64,000 nucleotides of DNA from Neoceratodus forsteri. Lineage: Eukaryota; Chordata; Ceratodontiformes; Ceratodontidae. The notes under the pieces are model-generated. The model saw only the letters and a program-made list of their open reading frames with translations, had not been told where the DNA came from and did not search any database. The stretch is taken from NCBI GenBank assembly GCA_016271365.2, contig JADMNL010000028.1, positions 56,872,001 through 56,936,000 on the forward strand. The letters run 5' to 3'. Below are positions 53,946 through 64,000 of the stretch, in pieces (the stretch's first letter is position 1; each line of letters begins with the position of its first letter). Made by a program: the position numbers and the translations under genes.

Positions 53946-55385
53946 ACTGCTGTAACTGCCTGTGGAAAGTGTCAGTCATGTGACTTTAGCGAGTATGGGG
54001 CAGTGCTGTCATGGTGGTGGGGTGTAGTGCTGTGACCGTTGGGAATAGGGATCAGTACTGTGACTGTCAAAGGTGGGTGTTCAGTGCTGTGACTGACAGT
54101 GGAGGGTTTCAGTCATGTGACTCAGAGGGGGGCATACAGTCCTGTAACTGTAGGGGGTGGATGGGTCAGTCCTGCGATGGTCAGTGGTCAGTGCTGTGGC
54201 TGACAGTGGAGAGTTTCAGTCATGTGACTCTCGGAGGGGGCGTACAGTCCTGTAAATGTAGGGGGTGGACAGGTCAGTCCTGCGATGGTCAGTGGTCAGT
54301 GATGTGGCTGACAGTGGGGGGTTTCAGTCATGTGACCCTCAGAGGGGGCGTACAGTCCTGTAACTGTAGGGGTGGACAGGTCAGTCCTGTGATGGTCAGT
54401 GGTCAGTGCTGTTGCTGACAGTGGAGGGTTTCAGTCATGTGACCCTCAGAGGGGGTGTACAGTCCTGTAACTGTAGGGGGTGAAAAGGTCAGTCCTGTGA
54501 TGGTCAGTGGTCAGTGCTGTGGCTGACAGTGGAGGGTTTCAGTCATGTGACCCTCAGAGGGGGGTGTACAGTCCTGTAACTGTAGGGGTGAAGGGTCAGT
54601 CCTGTGATGATCAGTGGTCAGTGCTGTTGCTGACAGTGGAGGGTTTCACTCATGTGACCCTCAGAGGGGGGGCGTACAGTCCTGTAATTGTAGGGGGTGG
54701 AAAGGTCAGTCCTGCGATGGTCAGTGCTGTGGCTGACAGTGGAGGGTTTCAGTCATGTGACCCTCAGAGGGGGGTGTACAGTCCTGTAACTGTAGGGGGT
54801 GAAGGGTCAGTCCTGTGATGGTCAGTGGTCAGTGCTGTTGCTGACAGTGGAGGGTTTCAGTCATGTGACCCTCCAGAGGGGGGTGTACAGTCCTGTAACT
54901 GTAGGGGGTGAAGGGTCAGTCCTGTGATGGTCAGTGGTCAGTGCTGTTGCTGACAGTGGAGGGTTTCAGTCATGTGACCCTCAGAGGGAGTGTACAGTCC
55001 TGTAACTGTAGGGGGTGGAAAGGTCAGTCCTGTGATGGTCAGTGGTCAGTGCTGTGGCTGACAGTGGAGGGTTTCAGTCATGTGACCCTCAGAGGGGGGT
55101 GTACAGTCCTGTAACTGTAGGGGGTGGATGGGTCAGTGCCACGATGGTCAGTGGTCAGTGCTGTGGCTGACAGTGGAGGGTTTCAGTCATGTGACTCTCA
55201 GAGGGGGCGTACAGTGCTGTAACTGTAGGTGGTGGATGGGTCAGTCCTGTGATGGTCAGTGGTCAGTGCTGTGACTGACAGTGGAGGGTTTCAGTCATGT
55301 GACTCTCAGAGGGGGGCATACAGTCCTGTAACTGTAGGGGGTGGATGGGTCAGTCCTGCGATGGTCAGTGGTCAGTGCTGTGGCT
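53946..55385 (+). repeat. 108-bp higher-order minisatellite
   Basis: The landmark CAGTCATGTGA ends at 54120, 54227, 54335, 54442, 54550, 54657, 54760, 54868, 54977, 55085, 55194 and 55302: 12 units, spacing 107-109 bp except one of 103. Each unit is four related ~27-bp monomers: CAGTCCTGTGATGG, CAGTGCTGTGGCTGACAG, CAGTCATGTGACCC and CAGTCCTGTAACTG, each followed by a G-rich stretch. The first ~60 bp (53946-54060) are irregular monomers. Because 108 is a multiple of three, long open frames run through it; they carry no recognisable domain. Confidence 0.92.
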
Positions 55386-56675
55386 ATAGTTTAAGTAGTG
55401 TAGAGGGGTGTGCACTGGAAAAGGTGGTGCATGAGCAAAGTAGCCAGCTTGCAATAAGAAAAGAAAGCTCATTGCTCGTAGTGTAGATTCAGTGCAAGAT
55501 TTAGTTTCTGGCAACATGCTGGTGTGCACCCTTTAGCCCCACTGCTTCAACCCTTCAGTGAGCCTTCCTCAGGGGTGGGTCTGAGGAATACAAATGTGCA
55601 TCTCATTTATACAGTCCTCTTCAAGTGATATACACCACACACTAAATACAATGTGCAAGTCAAGCTGAAAACACATGAGTAGCTTGGCTACAAACACTTC
55701 ATTATTCTGTGTTTTGTTTTTGATGCTCATGGTAGACAGTTAATGATATTAGTATACTACTTAAATTAAACATGCCTCTATATCCATTACTTCATTTAAT
55801 TCTGTAACTGTCTATCTAAAGCAATATTTTTTTACCTTTTACACTATACTATACTCCTTTCTATCTCTATCTTCTCTAGTGTTCCCACTACTGTATTTAC
55901 TCAAAATTAACCTTTTTCTCTTAACTTTCACAGTCTCACAGGATGTGAACTCCTTCCCCATTCAGAAAAGTATAACAATATGTCTAACCTTTCTTATCCT
56001 TCCTAGTAACTATCTACGAACTGTGGATCCTTATTCTACAGGTCTAAGAAACCTCATCCCTTTAGTACTCCTCCTTCTGGCTCCATACTACCCTGGTAGG
56101 AGGACCTGTACATATTACCTATGCTTGGTAGATTTACTGTAACCCCCATTATGGGAGGGTTGTGTACATGTGTTAAGGTCATACATACTGCAGCATTTTC
56201 CCACCTCCATAAACACGTTCACCTTGCTAGTTGACTTAGGCAGGCTCTCAGCCCTGTCCCCACATCCCCTGTCTGCCACTTTCCTGTCCCAGAGCACCGA
56301 GTCTAAAGTTCCCCACGGATTGCTCCCCCCCCCACGAAAGAGCCAGGAAGGGGAGAGTCATCCTTCCCTGAATAGTCACTCGCATCTAGAACTGAGCCAG
56401 TCATCCAGGTGGTAGTGTGTGACTGAGTAGGTGGGCAGCCTGTGCTAGCCATTTCTGCATTCACCTTCCCCTTGGATTACTGTTTTCACCTGGGGGACGC
56501 AAAGGTCGAGTCAGCATGCCTTCCTACCCTGGCCAGCTATCTGATGAATGCTCAGTCTTCTCTCCAACCCTCGGCAACCTGAGCATGTTCCTGAGCTCAG
56601 GCCACTGATGTAGCGGGAGTCAAGGCACACAGCACCTCATCCCTCCATGCCACTGGACCAGACTGACCTTATACT
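55386..56675. other. No gene seen
   Basis: About 1.3 kb with no recognised element. An A/T-rich part (55740-56000) is followed by a more GC-rich part (56190-56640). Confidence 0.4.
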
Positions 56676-56679
56676 GCAG

Positions 56680-56845
56680 CAAGGGAATTATTTATTAACA
56701 CAGCAGGTGATCGGACAACGATGGATCCACTGCACACCAGGGAATGATTTTTTATTAATGGGCCTGACAGTCAGAGGGTGGGCTGTACATGTGGCACCAG
56801 AGAATGTATTACATTTTAACAGGGCCAGCAATCACAGGGGAATAT
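56680..56845. repeat. ~58-bp tandem repeat, three diverged copies
   Basis: AGGGAAT or AGAGAAT followed by a T-rich stretch, ACAG or GGCC and CAC begins at about 56682, 56739 and 56799. Confidence 0.5.
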
Positions 56846-57134
56846 TGTCACTGACAGACAGTTTTAAAGAAATATTGAGCTGCTTGAGGTTTCATATAAA
56901 AGCAATTTCCCTGTAGATGGCTCCTAATCCCTGTAAAATAGCATTATGTAGCCTTGTTGGCTGTGACCAGAGTTTGTTCAGTATTACTATCACTAGTCAT
57001 GACTTAAGGAGGGCTGGTCAGTGGATCTGTGGGGGATACAGGGGAGCCTGATGAGAAAAATTGCTTCAGAAAGAACCACTCCTTGATACCATCAGCAGAA
57101 CTTCCCAAATACTGAGGGCCTTTCATAAATGTCA

Positions 57135-57345
57135 AGGGACTCAGGTGGCACACTGGATATAGTCTGTTTTACATGCAAAGGGTCACAGGTGCACATATCT
57201 GCCATCTCACTTGGGAGGAGAAAGGTGGGAGGGAGGGGCGGCTGCACTACAGAATAAGGGGTGCTAGCTGCACATTCAAGCAGACTTGATAGGTCACTAG
57301 GCCTTTATCTGCTTGCAAATTGTGTATGTTTGTAAAAGTCTGGCA
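57135..57345 (+). mobile_element. Decayed retroposon with a CR1-like 3' end
   Basis: The end AAGCAGACTTGATAGGTCAC, GGCCTTTATCTGC and TGTGTATGTTTGTAA resembles the CR1 3' end at 53900-53945. The head (TGGCACACTGGATATAGTC, then GGGTCACAGGTGC) might be a decayed tRNA-like promoter. Confidence 0.4.
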
Positions 57346-58394
57346 GTGTGGGTTAATGGCTTTCAGATCCCTTAATGCCTATGGACAAAAGCCTCCAGAA
57401 AACAGGCATCTTAACTCTAATACTAGTTAAATTAGCTTTCATATAAAACAATACATTTAGTTATTTAATGGTTATAAATTCAGTGTGTGAAAGCTAGCTT
57501 GCATGCTAGAGTATGCCACCGTTGGCATGTCAGGAACAGGGCCCCCACAACTCAGCTTCGATGTTGGCCCCTTGCATCCCAGTCTGAACCTGGAATGAGC
57601 TGCTGCTTGGAGTGGAGTGAGTAGCAACTTCATTGGGCCTGGGTCGGAGGAGCTGGTTGGGTCGACTGATCATTTGGGTAAAGATAAAAAACAAAAACTT
57701 ATTCAAAGCAAAAAAGGCCCGTGTTGTGTGTGCATCTAATGCTCATGTATAAATGCTTGCTGTGCTGCAACCTCATATATGAGTCCAGAATTACTATGCA
57801 TTCTAATTCTGTTGACAGTCTAAGGATTACAAACAGCTGTTTTTCTGCTCATTTGCTGGAGAGCTGGATGGGGCATTGGGCAGTAAATATAGACAGATCA
57901 GTGTTTAATATAAAGTATGGTATTTCTGTTTGCGTGCAAAGATAGAGAATATCAGCAAGTGCATTATGTACAGAGTGCCCATTTCATTTAAAAAACAACT
58001 TGCAGGTTATGCATCTGAGACTCTGGCTGTTTAGTTAATATTGGGAAGATGGAGGGTGCCTGCAGTTGACAGACCTATTGTTAAATTAAAAAAATTAAAA
58101 ATGCAACACACTGATGGGGCAGTAAGGGATGAGGGATCAGTATCAGGGAAGATTTTTTTTTGTTAATAATATTTTATTTTCCAATAAGAATTACAAAACA
58201 AAGTCACAAACAAAAATATGAACTAATCAATACATAAATATGCAAACAAATAACAAGGACAGTTCTGACTCTAAACATGTAAATAAAATGTAAAGTAAAG
58301 GAAATGAGGCGAGTATGGTTTCCACAGTGGTGTTTTTGTTCAGGGGAGGGTGCTGAATGCTGTTTAGATCTCTGAGTGGAATTACTCTGTTCTT
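57346..58394. other. No gene seen
   Basis: About 1 kb without recognised features; A/T-rich after 58080, with a T-run near 58152. Confidence 0.4.
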
Positions 58395-59162
58395 TAATAT
58401 TCAATCAATCAAAATCTTTATTTAACCAGGCGATCACCATTGAGCAATACTCATTTTCGAGGTGAACCTGGGTTTTTCAATAAGAATAATTTACAATTAC
58501 AATATATACAATAAGTGAACAGTAGGAGGCATTAACAGTAAGATATGTATAAATATAGGTCAAAAGATACAACAGGTATAAACAGAACACAGTTATACAG
58601 TATATACAGAGATCCAAGGATAAGGGTCACTAACACAAGGCTAGCCTAGGAGAAAACTTTAGGAGGAAAGGATTCGGAATGCATGGTGATAACATACAGG
58701 CCAGCAAGATCAAGGGGGGGGAGGATGGTAGTGGGTGAGGCATAAGGGATAATGATGTGGGACAGCCACAAGCACTAACGCTACATGACTCAGTACAGAG
58801 AGAGGGTTCGATATGGGTAAGGGAAGGAGGAAAGGGTTGGAAATCAATGCTGGTTCCAAGGTCCAAGGGATGTGGAAGTGACGGTTGAGGGGAATGTGAA
58901 AAGGGAGAGGTTAATATTGATCAGTTAAGTAACGTGGTTTATGTAGTAAGATGATGTAGTAAGAGGAACTATAGTATATAAGTGAATGGGACATACATGG
59001 AGGAGATAGGGTCCAGAAGCACAAGCACTTTAAGTGCTGAGCAGGCTCATGTGAATTATCTGATTATATTGGGAACTCTGCCCCCACCATGTTTTTCTTA
59101 ATGTTGGTTAAATATACCTTACCAGAGGTCGCATTTCCTATTAGAAAGAAAAAATCTAAAGC

Positions 59163-59690
59163 AGGCCCGGTGGCGCTGTGGGTTGAGGCACTGGATGCCA
59201 TTCATTGCACCATGCTGGAATACTGGGTTCAGGAATGAGCCTGGGCTGCCAGGGGGTGGCAGGGGGAGAGAGGATTGAGCACCCAGAGGGCTGCTGCCCT
59301 CTCCCGGGGGAAGGAAACTAGTTGTCCTGCTCGCTGACTGCTGTCTGACAGTGGCTGGAGGGCAGTACGGGTCAGGAGGCTTAAAGTCAACATCCTCAAA
59401 TTGGAAGGGAGGGAGAGAAAACAGAAAAAGGTTTCAGAGCTGGTGGTCTCAATGATGACGGGCTTCCCCCATGCCTCCCCCCAGCAATCTAGTTGTTGGC
59501 TTCCAGGGGTGGGAGGAGCCCAGTGTCCCTTGCCACCAGCCCTGTCATGGGGGGCAACCCGTGGAGGATGGTTGGTGGGTGTGGGTGTGGGGAAAGCCCA
59601 CTGGAGAGATGAGTCCCCCTCCAAGGGAGGGGCCTGAGTCACCTGCCAGCTCCAAAAGGAGGTGTAAAGACTAATAAAAAAATAAAGAAA
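59163..59690 (+). mobile_element. Possible SINE or short retroposon
   Basis: The head GGCCCGGTGGCGCTGTGGGT, later ACTGGGTTCAGGAATGAG, could be box A and box B of a tRNA-derived SINE. It ends near CTAATAAAAAAATAAAGAAAG. AGAAAAAATCT before and AGAAAATCT after may be a target duplication. The long body (about 520 bp) is unusual for a SINE. Confidence 0.35.
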
Positions 59691-60099
59691 GAAAATCTCT
59701 ACCATATTTCGAACTTCATAAGTACAGCAGTGACTCAAAAGGCTTCAGGTCTGCAAGTCTCCAGTTAGGCCACTGCATACACCAGTTAAAGTCACTGGTG
59801 ATGGATAAACACAAAGTTTTAACAAGTAAAAAAATATTCCAAGGATCACATGGATCTGTTTGCCATGTGAAATGGTTATTGGAAATAAAAAAATGTGGGG
59901 ATGGAATATGGCTAAGGAAACGTCAGTATGTGCGTGTGTGCATGTGTTTTGCAGTTGTTTCTTCATTACTGTATGTGTAACACAACATTTATTTATACTT
60001 GTCTTAATATGATATGATACAGAACTGCGGTGGGAGGAGTGGTGCAGAGGACAGGGGGCAGGGGGTACATGGAATTGGGGGATCCACAGAGTGGTTTTG
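59691..60099. other. No gene seen
   Basis: About 400 bp with no recognised domain. Confidence 0.4.
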
Positions 60100-60210
60100 C
60101 ACAAGTCCCCAGAATGATTAAGGCTATCCCTGTGTATAACCTCCCCTGTCATACCTGAAGGTCTAGTGTGCTTAACTGGCCAACAGAAGCTAAATAAACA
60201 AATAACAGAT
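60100..60210 (+). mobile_element. SINE or LINE 3' tail
   Basis: CCTCCCCTGTCATACCTGAA, CTAGTGTGCTTAACTGGCCAAC, split by a few bases, and AAATAAACAAATAAC match the shared tail seen at 4335, 6780, 20590 and 45490. Confidence 0.5.
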
Positions 60211-60269
60211 TAATGTAATAGAGACAAATAAAACAGCATGACAGGGCAAAACTGTTGAAGAAGGAGGAG

Positions 60270-60715
60270 GAAGAAGAAGAATCATCAGCATTTATATAGC
60301 GCTTTTCATTCATCCAAAGTGCTTTACAAGCAATGCTAGACTGGCAGTGAAGTGAGTGGATGTGTGGTGGTGGCCATATCGCACATCATCACCCACACAC
60401 AGCCTGGATAATTGCATGAACCGGTTTATGGGAAGGGGATTGTTGGCCAGGACACCGGGAATGTTCGCTGCTCTTTGCAAAGAGTGCCCTGGGTTCTTTT
60501 ACTTCCATCTGGACACTCACCAGGACATCAGGATGGGCAGAAGGGACCTCGGTTTAACATCTCATTTGAAGGACGGCACACCCCAGCAGTACAGCAGCCC
60601 AATTCTGCACTCGGATGCCAGCGATTTTTAGGTGCAAATCCAATCCCGGTGTGGGACAAGAACCCACAATGTTTTGGTCCAGAGGCAGATGTGCTACCAA
60701 GTGACCCACGCTGAC
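60270..60715 (-). mobile_element. tRNA-derived SINE, old (copy 2)
   Basis: On the minus strand: GGGTCACTTGGTAGCAC (box A-like) at about 60705, GTGGGTTCTTGTCCCAC (box B-like) at about 60665, then a body with GTTAAACCGAGGTCCC, AAAAGAACCCAGGGCACTC and TTCCCGGTGTCCTGGCC, and a tail AAAGCACTTTGGATGAATG with GCGCTATATAAATGC. The tail resembles L2 3' ends. I recall body segments like this as widely spread in animal genomes, but I cannot name the family with confidence. Confidence 0.6.
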
Positions 60716-60774
60716 AGAAGCCATGAACAGTTGCAGGAGGGAGAAAAATAGACATTAAGGAGAGACTTTATGGA

Positions 60775-61235
60775 GAAAGCTGATGAGGCGGAGTGAATTG
60801 ACAGTGGAAGGGAGATCCAGGGTTAAGGAAAATGGTACGAGAAAGCAGACTGACCAACAGTAGACTTTCTAAAAGGAATAGCAAAGGAATGAGAAGTAGT
60901 ATTGCATAGAAGGTGGTAGGAAGTGGAGAGGATACGAGGGATGGAAGATAGGATGGAAGGGAACTAAACCAGTATTTAGATATAAAGGGGACACAATGGA
61001 AAAGGCACGTGGTGTCAAGAGAGGGAAGTGAAAGGGCAGAGCAGAGTGAGCCGTGGGGGATACGAGAGGAACAATCTAAAGCAAAATGACAAAAAGAGGT
61101 CCAGTCTGGCAAGGGAAGATTTGGGACCTCCACTATAGATTATGTCGCCATAAACAAAAACAGGGAAAATCATCTTTAAAACAATCTCATGGTGGACAGG
61201 AAGCAGGATACTTGCTTTATTCATATGTGTAACCC
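60775..61235 (-). pseudogene. LINE C-terminal domain remnant
   Basis: KMIFPVFVYGDIIYSGGPKS (61120-61180) matches the MILPIFDYGDTVYSAALK block at 35230-35290, followed by LDLFLSFCFRLFLSYPPRL. The rest is out of frame. Confidence 0.65.
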
Positions 61236-61239
61236 CTCC

Positions 61240-62825
61240 TTCCTGCCCCGTCTAGGGGAATACTTTATTTACTCGCAGTTCTTCCGGGCAGGAAGAAGGG
61301 AGCACTCCAGGTGCTAACATATAAGACATTGCAATCACTGGATCAGGGAAAACTGATGGTCACCTACCTGCTTGTTGTCTTCAAGTCATGCATTGTACCT
61401 TCTCACTCTCAGCAGTGGATCTTCTCCCCAAGCCAACCCCCAGACTGAAACCTCCCTCCTCTTCTATGGGGACATAAGCCCCTGCAGCCCCAAGGCTGGA
61501 TTCCTGCCCCTGGGATATAACTTGTGAACAATGAATTAGACTGCACATAACAGGGAAAAAGGATTTTGTTTCATTAAACCCCCACCCCCCTACAGTCGAA
61601 CAAGGCACAAACCACTGTTTCTCCCCAACTGGCTTTTACTTTCGCCTGCATGCAAATGATTTCAGTGATACAAGGGTCACCATTCTTTTATGGAAAAATA
61701 CATACGCAGCTGCATGGAGCTACAAACTGTATACTCTTTGGCTGGACCTAATAAACAACAGAACCTCAAATTTCAGCAGACCCCAGAAGGATTCTCATTT
61801 CCTACCCTTTTACAAAAGACCCTAGAACCCAGATCCCTGCAATCTCCTGGCATATAAGGATCTGATAAGCCAAGCCTTCCTCTTACTTCTCTCTAACTGG
61901 GTCCCTTTTACTCTGGCACTGCTTGTCCCCCCTTTCACTGGCATGGGAAAGTGAGCTGCTCTCACTGCCTGGACCCCCGGGCATTAGCCCATGCCACAAG
62001 GGCATCCAACATTTTTTCTGATGACCCAGGCCCTGACCCACCTTCCAACTGCTGGCACTGACATACAGGCTGAGGACACTTCTGTTAATACTTGCCACTG
62101 CCTCAGCCCTCCATGGCCACCAATTTACTCTGGGATGTTCTGCTGTTACCTTCCTCCTATGGGGAGTTCCTGCCGGGCCCACATCCCTTCAAATGGTTCC
62201 TGGGCTTGAATTTAGCTCCAGCACAGGGACCACCCTGTACTGCCTGGTCTGCAACCTGCCCTGACTTTCTAGACCAGCACCCCAGGACCTGTCCCTCCAA
62301 ACAGGCCCCTTATTTGGGTGAAAGGCTCCCAGGCTCCCTCAACCCCTAGGTCACCCTGCCACATACCAGGTATGAGGGGAAACCCAGCTACCGGTTCCAC
62401 TCCTGAGAGAGTCCTGCCACAGCCCTCCCAGCCCCGGTGACCTGGAGAAACACAATTGGGCTTCCTAAAAGGGCTCCATACCCCCACTCGTCATCAGCCA
62501 TGGCATATTAGAACTGTCCCGACTGCACTCTACTTAGGGGGGTTTCCAACTGGCCCTCCTGGACTGCTGAGCTCTCTCACTTGCCCACCTATCCTGGTCC
62601 TGATGCTACTCTTCTAGCCTCCCCCCTCCAGCATAGACCTACTGCCTGTGCCAGAAAGGCCTCAATATGTCCCATCAGTCCCTTTTTATACCCTTACTCT
62701 ACTCTGTGCTGCCACATTGAGGCATCTAGAGCAATATTCCTCAGAGCACAAAACCCATTTACTAGCTCTGGGAGCTGGGGGGTTAGAGTGGGATAAGGGA
62801 CGCCTAAACATTGGAATATAAGTCC
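61240..62825. other. Unidentified ~1.6-kb insert in the LINE
   Basis: C-rich on the plus strand, no long ORF. It starts near TGTAACCCCTCCTTCCTGCC and may end near GGGGGCTTACA, which would fit a TG...CA long terminal repeat. I see no clear flanking duplication and no internal domains, so a solo LTR is only a possibility. Confidence 0.35.
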
Positions 62826-62829
62826 CACT

Positions 62830-63193
62830 TTTGCAGGGGGCTTACACGTACAGTGCACCAAGGCTGGGGTGGAGCTTTTGTGAATGGCATCAATATGCAA
62901 CAAGAAATCAAGAAGAAGGTCAAGCCAGAGCTGAGGTACTTAAAAGGGGATACATCCTCAATAATAGCCTCATCAGAGGAGAAAAGTAAAGGGAGGGGTG
63001 AGGGTAGAAAGCCTTTGATGGGTGCCAAAAGTCATCAAGACTGTTTTTTTGACATTGAGGGAAAGTCGGTTAGTCTGGAACCAGTGCTGAATATTATCAA
63101 AATCCAGCTAATGCTGTGAGGTGAGATCCTGGGAAGAGGTGCCAGATGCAAAAACAACTGTATCATCAGTGTTCATATGAATGGATACAGAGG

Positions 63194-63228
<35 letters not shown>

Positions 63229-63780
63229 GGTAATTCAAGAATATGGAAACGAGACTAGGACCCAGGGCAGGTCTTCGAGGGACACCTGAGTAGATAGGGA
63301 ATGGTGATGAAATGGTGCTTCCTATCTGGACAGCTTGCGATTTTCCCTCAAGTCAAAAATGAAACCAGCTGATTGCAGAGTCGGTAAGTCTAACTGCTTT
63401 AAACTTGTGTAGAAGGAGGGGATGTGCCACTGTGTCAAAAGCTTTAGCAAGGTCAACAAAACTGGCAGACATGATCAGACCCTGATCCATACCTGTAAGG
63501 ATGGAGTCAATGAGCCAAAGGAGGGAAGTGGAGTGGGATTTCTTATAACTGTACTGAAAAGGGGTGAAGAAGGAGGAAGAGTCAAGGAACGGAGAGAGTT
63601 ATGATAGTACAAGGTGTTCCTGTAACTTAGCTAGGATAGGGAGGAGAGAGACAGGACAGTAGTTATCAGGAGAAGAGGAATCACTACCTTTAGGGACAGG
63701 AATGACAGTAGCCTGCTTCTAGACAACAGGAACAGTAGCAGAGGGAAGAGAAAGGTTGAGAAGCAGGGTAATAGGGAGTT
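62830..63780 (-). pseudogene. LINE reverse transcriptase remnant
   Basis: Minus strand: SASFVDLAKAFDTVAHPLLLHKF near 63420-63480 (split in the text; motif A), a PRRPALGPSLVS block near 63270 in place of PQGSVLGP, then TDDTVVFASGTS near 63150 (motif C, with TDD), LSLNVKKTVLMTFGTH near 63040 and DEAIIEDVSPFKYLS near 62950. The coding sequence between motifs B and C is interrupted by an (AG)n run. Clearly related to 35430-35939. Confidence 0.75.
63199..63226. repeat. (AG)n microsatellite inside RT coding region
   Basis: About 13 AG units, sitting between RT motifs B and C of the minus-strand LINE. Confidence 0.9.
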
Positions 63781-64000
63781 CTATGTACAATTAACAGCAC
63801 GACATGCAGATACCAGTTATACAACTCACACTTATTTGAATTTTACATTAGTTTGCTAGATTTATTGTAATGGATTAAACTGGCAAGTTTGTTTATACAA
63901 AAATCAGTCAAATGGTAACACTTACAGTATTTGTTCATCATACAATACATACACTTTATCTTTACTACTGTCAGCAAACTTATTAGCACTGGTTGAACAG
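63781..64000. other. No gene seen
   Basis: AT-rich, no recognised feature before the window edge. Confidence 0.4.

Larger units (their letters stand above)
58395..63780 (-). mobile_element. Broken minus-strand LINE (CR1/L2/Rex1 type) in three blocks
   Basis: Blocks: 3' end 58395-59155, C-terminal domain 60775-61235, and RT 62830-63780. They lie in the right order and strand to be one element opened by two insertions (59163-60715 region and 61240-62825). The 3' end on the plus strand is ATCAATCAAAATCTTTATTT, with CCAGG, the reverse complement of a short LINE tail. That all three belong to one insertion is inference. Confidence 0.65.

Noticed and set aside
54011..54818. Long open frames with repeated GGFQSCDPQRG-like units
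   Set aside because: Produced by a 108-bp period divisible by three; the frame drifts at each indel and the product has no start context or domain.
53946..55385. CRISPR-like array
   Set aside because: Units are contiguous with no unique spacers, and the surrounding DNA is eukaryotic retroelement sequence.
59229..59738. 169-codon minus-strand frame
   Set aside because: No recognisable domain, low-complexity Pro/Ser/Leu product, and it overlaps a probable retroposon on the other strand.
61883..62349. Overlapping open frames of 72-99 codons
   Set aside because: C-rich composition, both strands open, no domain, inside the unidentified insert.

Overview
The window reads as non-genic DNA from a large, retrotransposon-rich vertebrate genome. 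I find no host gene, rRNA or tRNA gene, and no operon. Almost every stretch with coding character belongs to a retroelement: four DIRS-type tyrosine-recombinase retrotransposons, an L1-type LINE, CR1 LINEs, an L2-type LINE, several LINEs of the wider CR1/L2/Rex1 kind, and tRNA-derived SINEs. The mix of DIRS, CR1, L1 and L2 suggests an amphibian (caecilian or salamander) or a lungfish. That is inference from element content only.

Layout. 0-2 kb: a piece of L1 ORF1 abuts the 5' part of a minus-strand DIRS (DIRS-a). 2-9.5 kb: low-information DNA with a LINE 3' tail flanked by inverted short repeats, a 297-bp tandem repeat, a 56-bp GC-rich minisatellite, a SINE, a hAT-like short element, a G-rich tract and a 60-bp minisatellite. 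9.5-20.5 kb: DIRS-b, split inside its recombinase gene by a complete second element, DIRS-d. About 20.7-38.2 kb: an L1 that has taken in DIRS-c (in ORF1), a LINE 3' fragment (in ORF2) and a minus-strand CR1-superfamily LINE with a 2A-like NPGP motif (near its 3' end), plus about 2 kb of unassigned DNA between its ORFs. 38.9-44.8 kb: a CR1 with an opposite-strand CR1 inserted in its endonuclease region. 45.2-50 kb: an L2-type LINE carrying a SINE and ending in a compound microsatellite. 50-55.4 kb: an old SINE, a second hAT-like copy, and a monomeric minisatellite that appears on opposite strands on the two sides of a LINE, ending in a regular 108-bp higher-order array. 55.4-64 kb: mostly unassigned DNA with a broken minus-strand LINE, SINEs and one unidentified insert of about 1.6 kb.

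All recognised ORFs carry stops, frameshifts or truncations, so no element here looks able to move on its own. DIRS-b and DIRS-c come closest: long stretches stay in one frame, and many of their stops are TGA at places that fit CpG decay. The useful content is the order of nesting, the DIRS terminal structure, shared tails between SINEs and a LINE, and the tandem arrays. Boundaries are read by eye from internal similarity and are usually good to about 10-50 bp.
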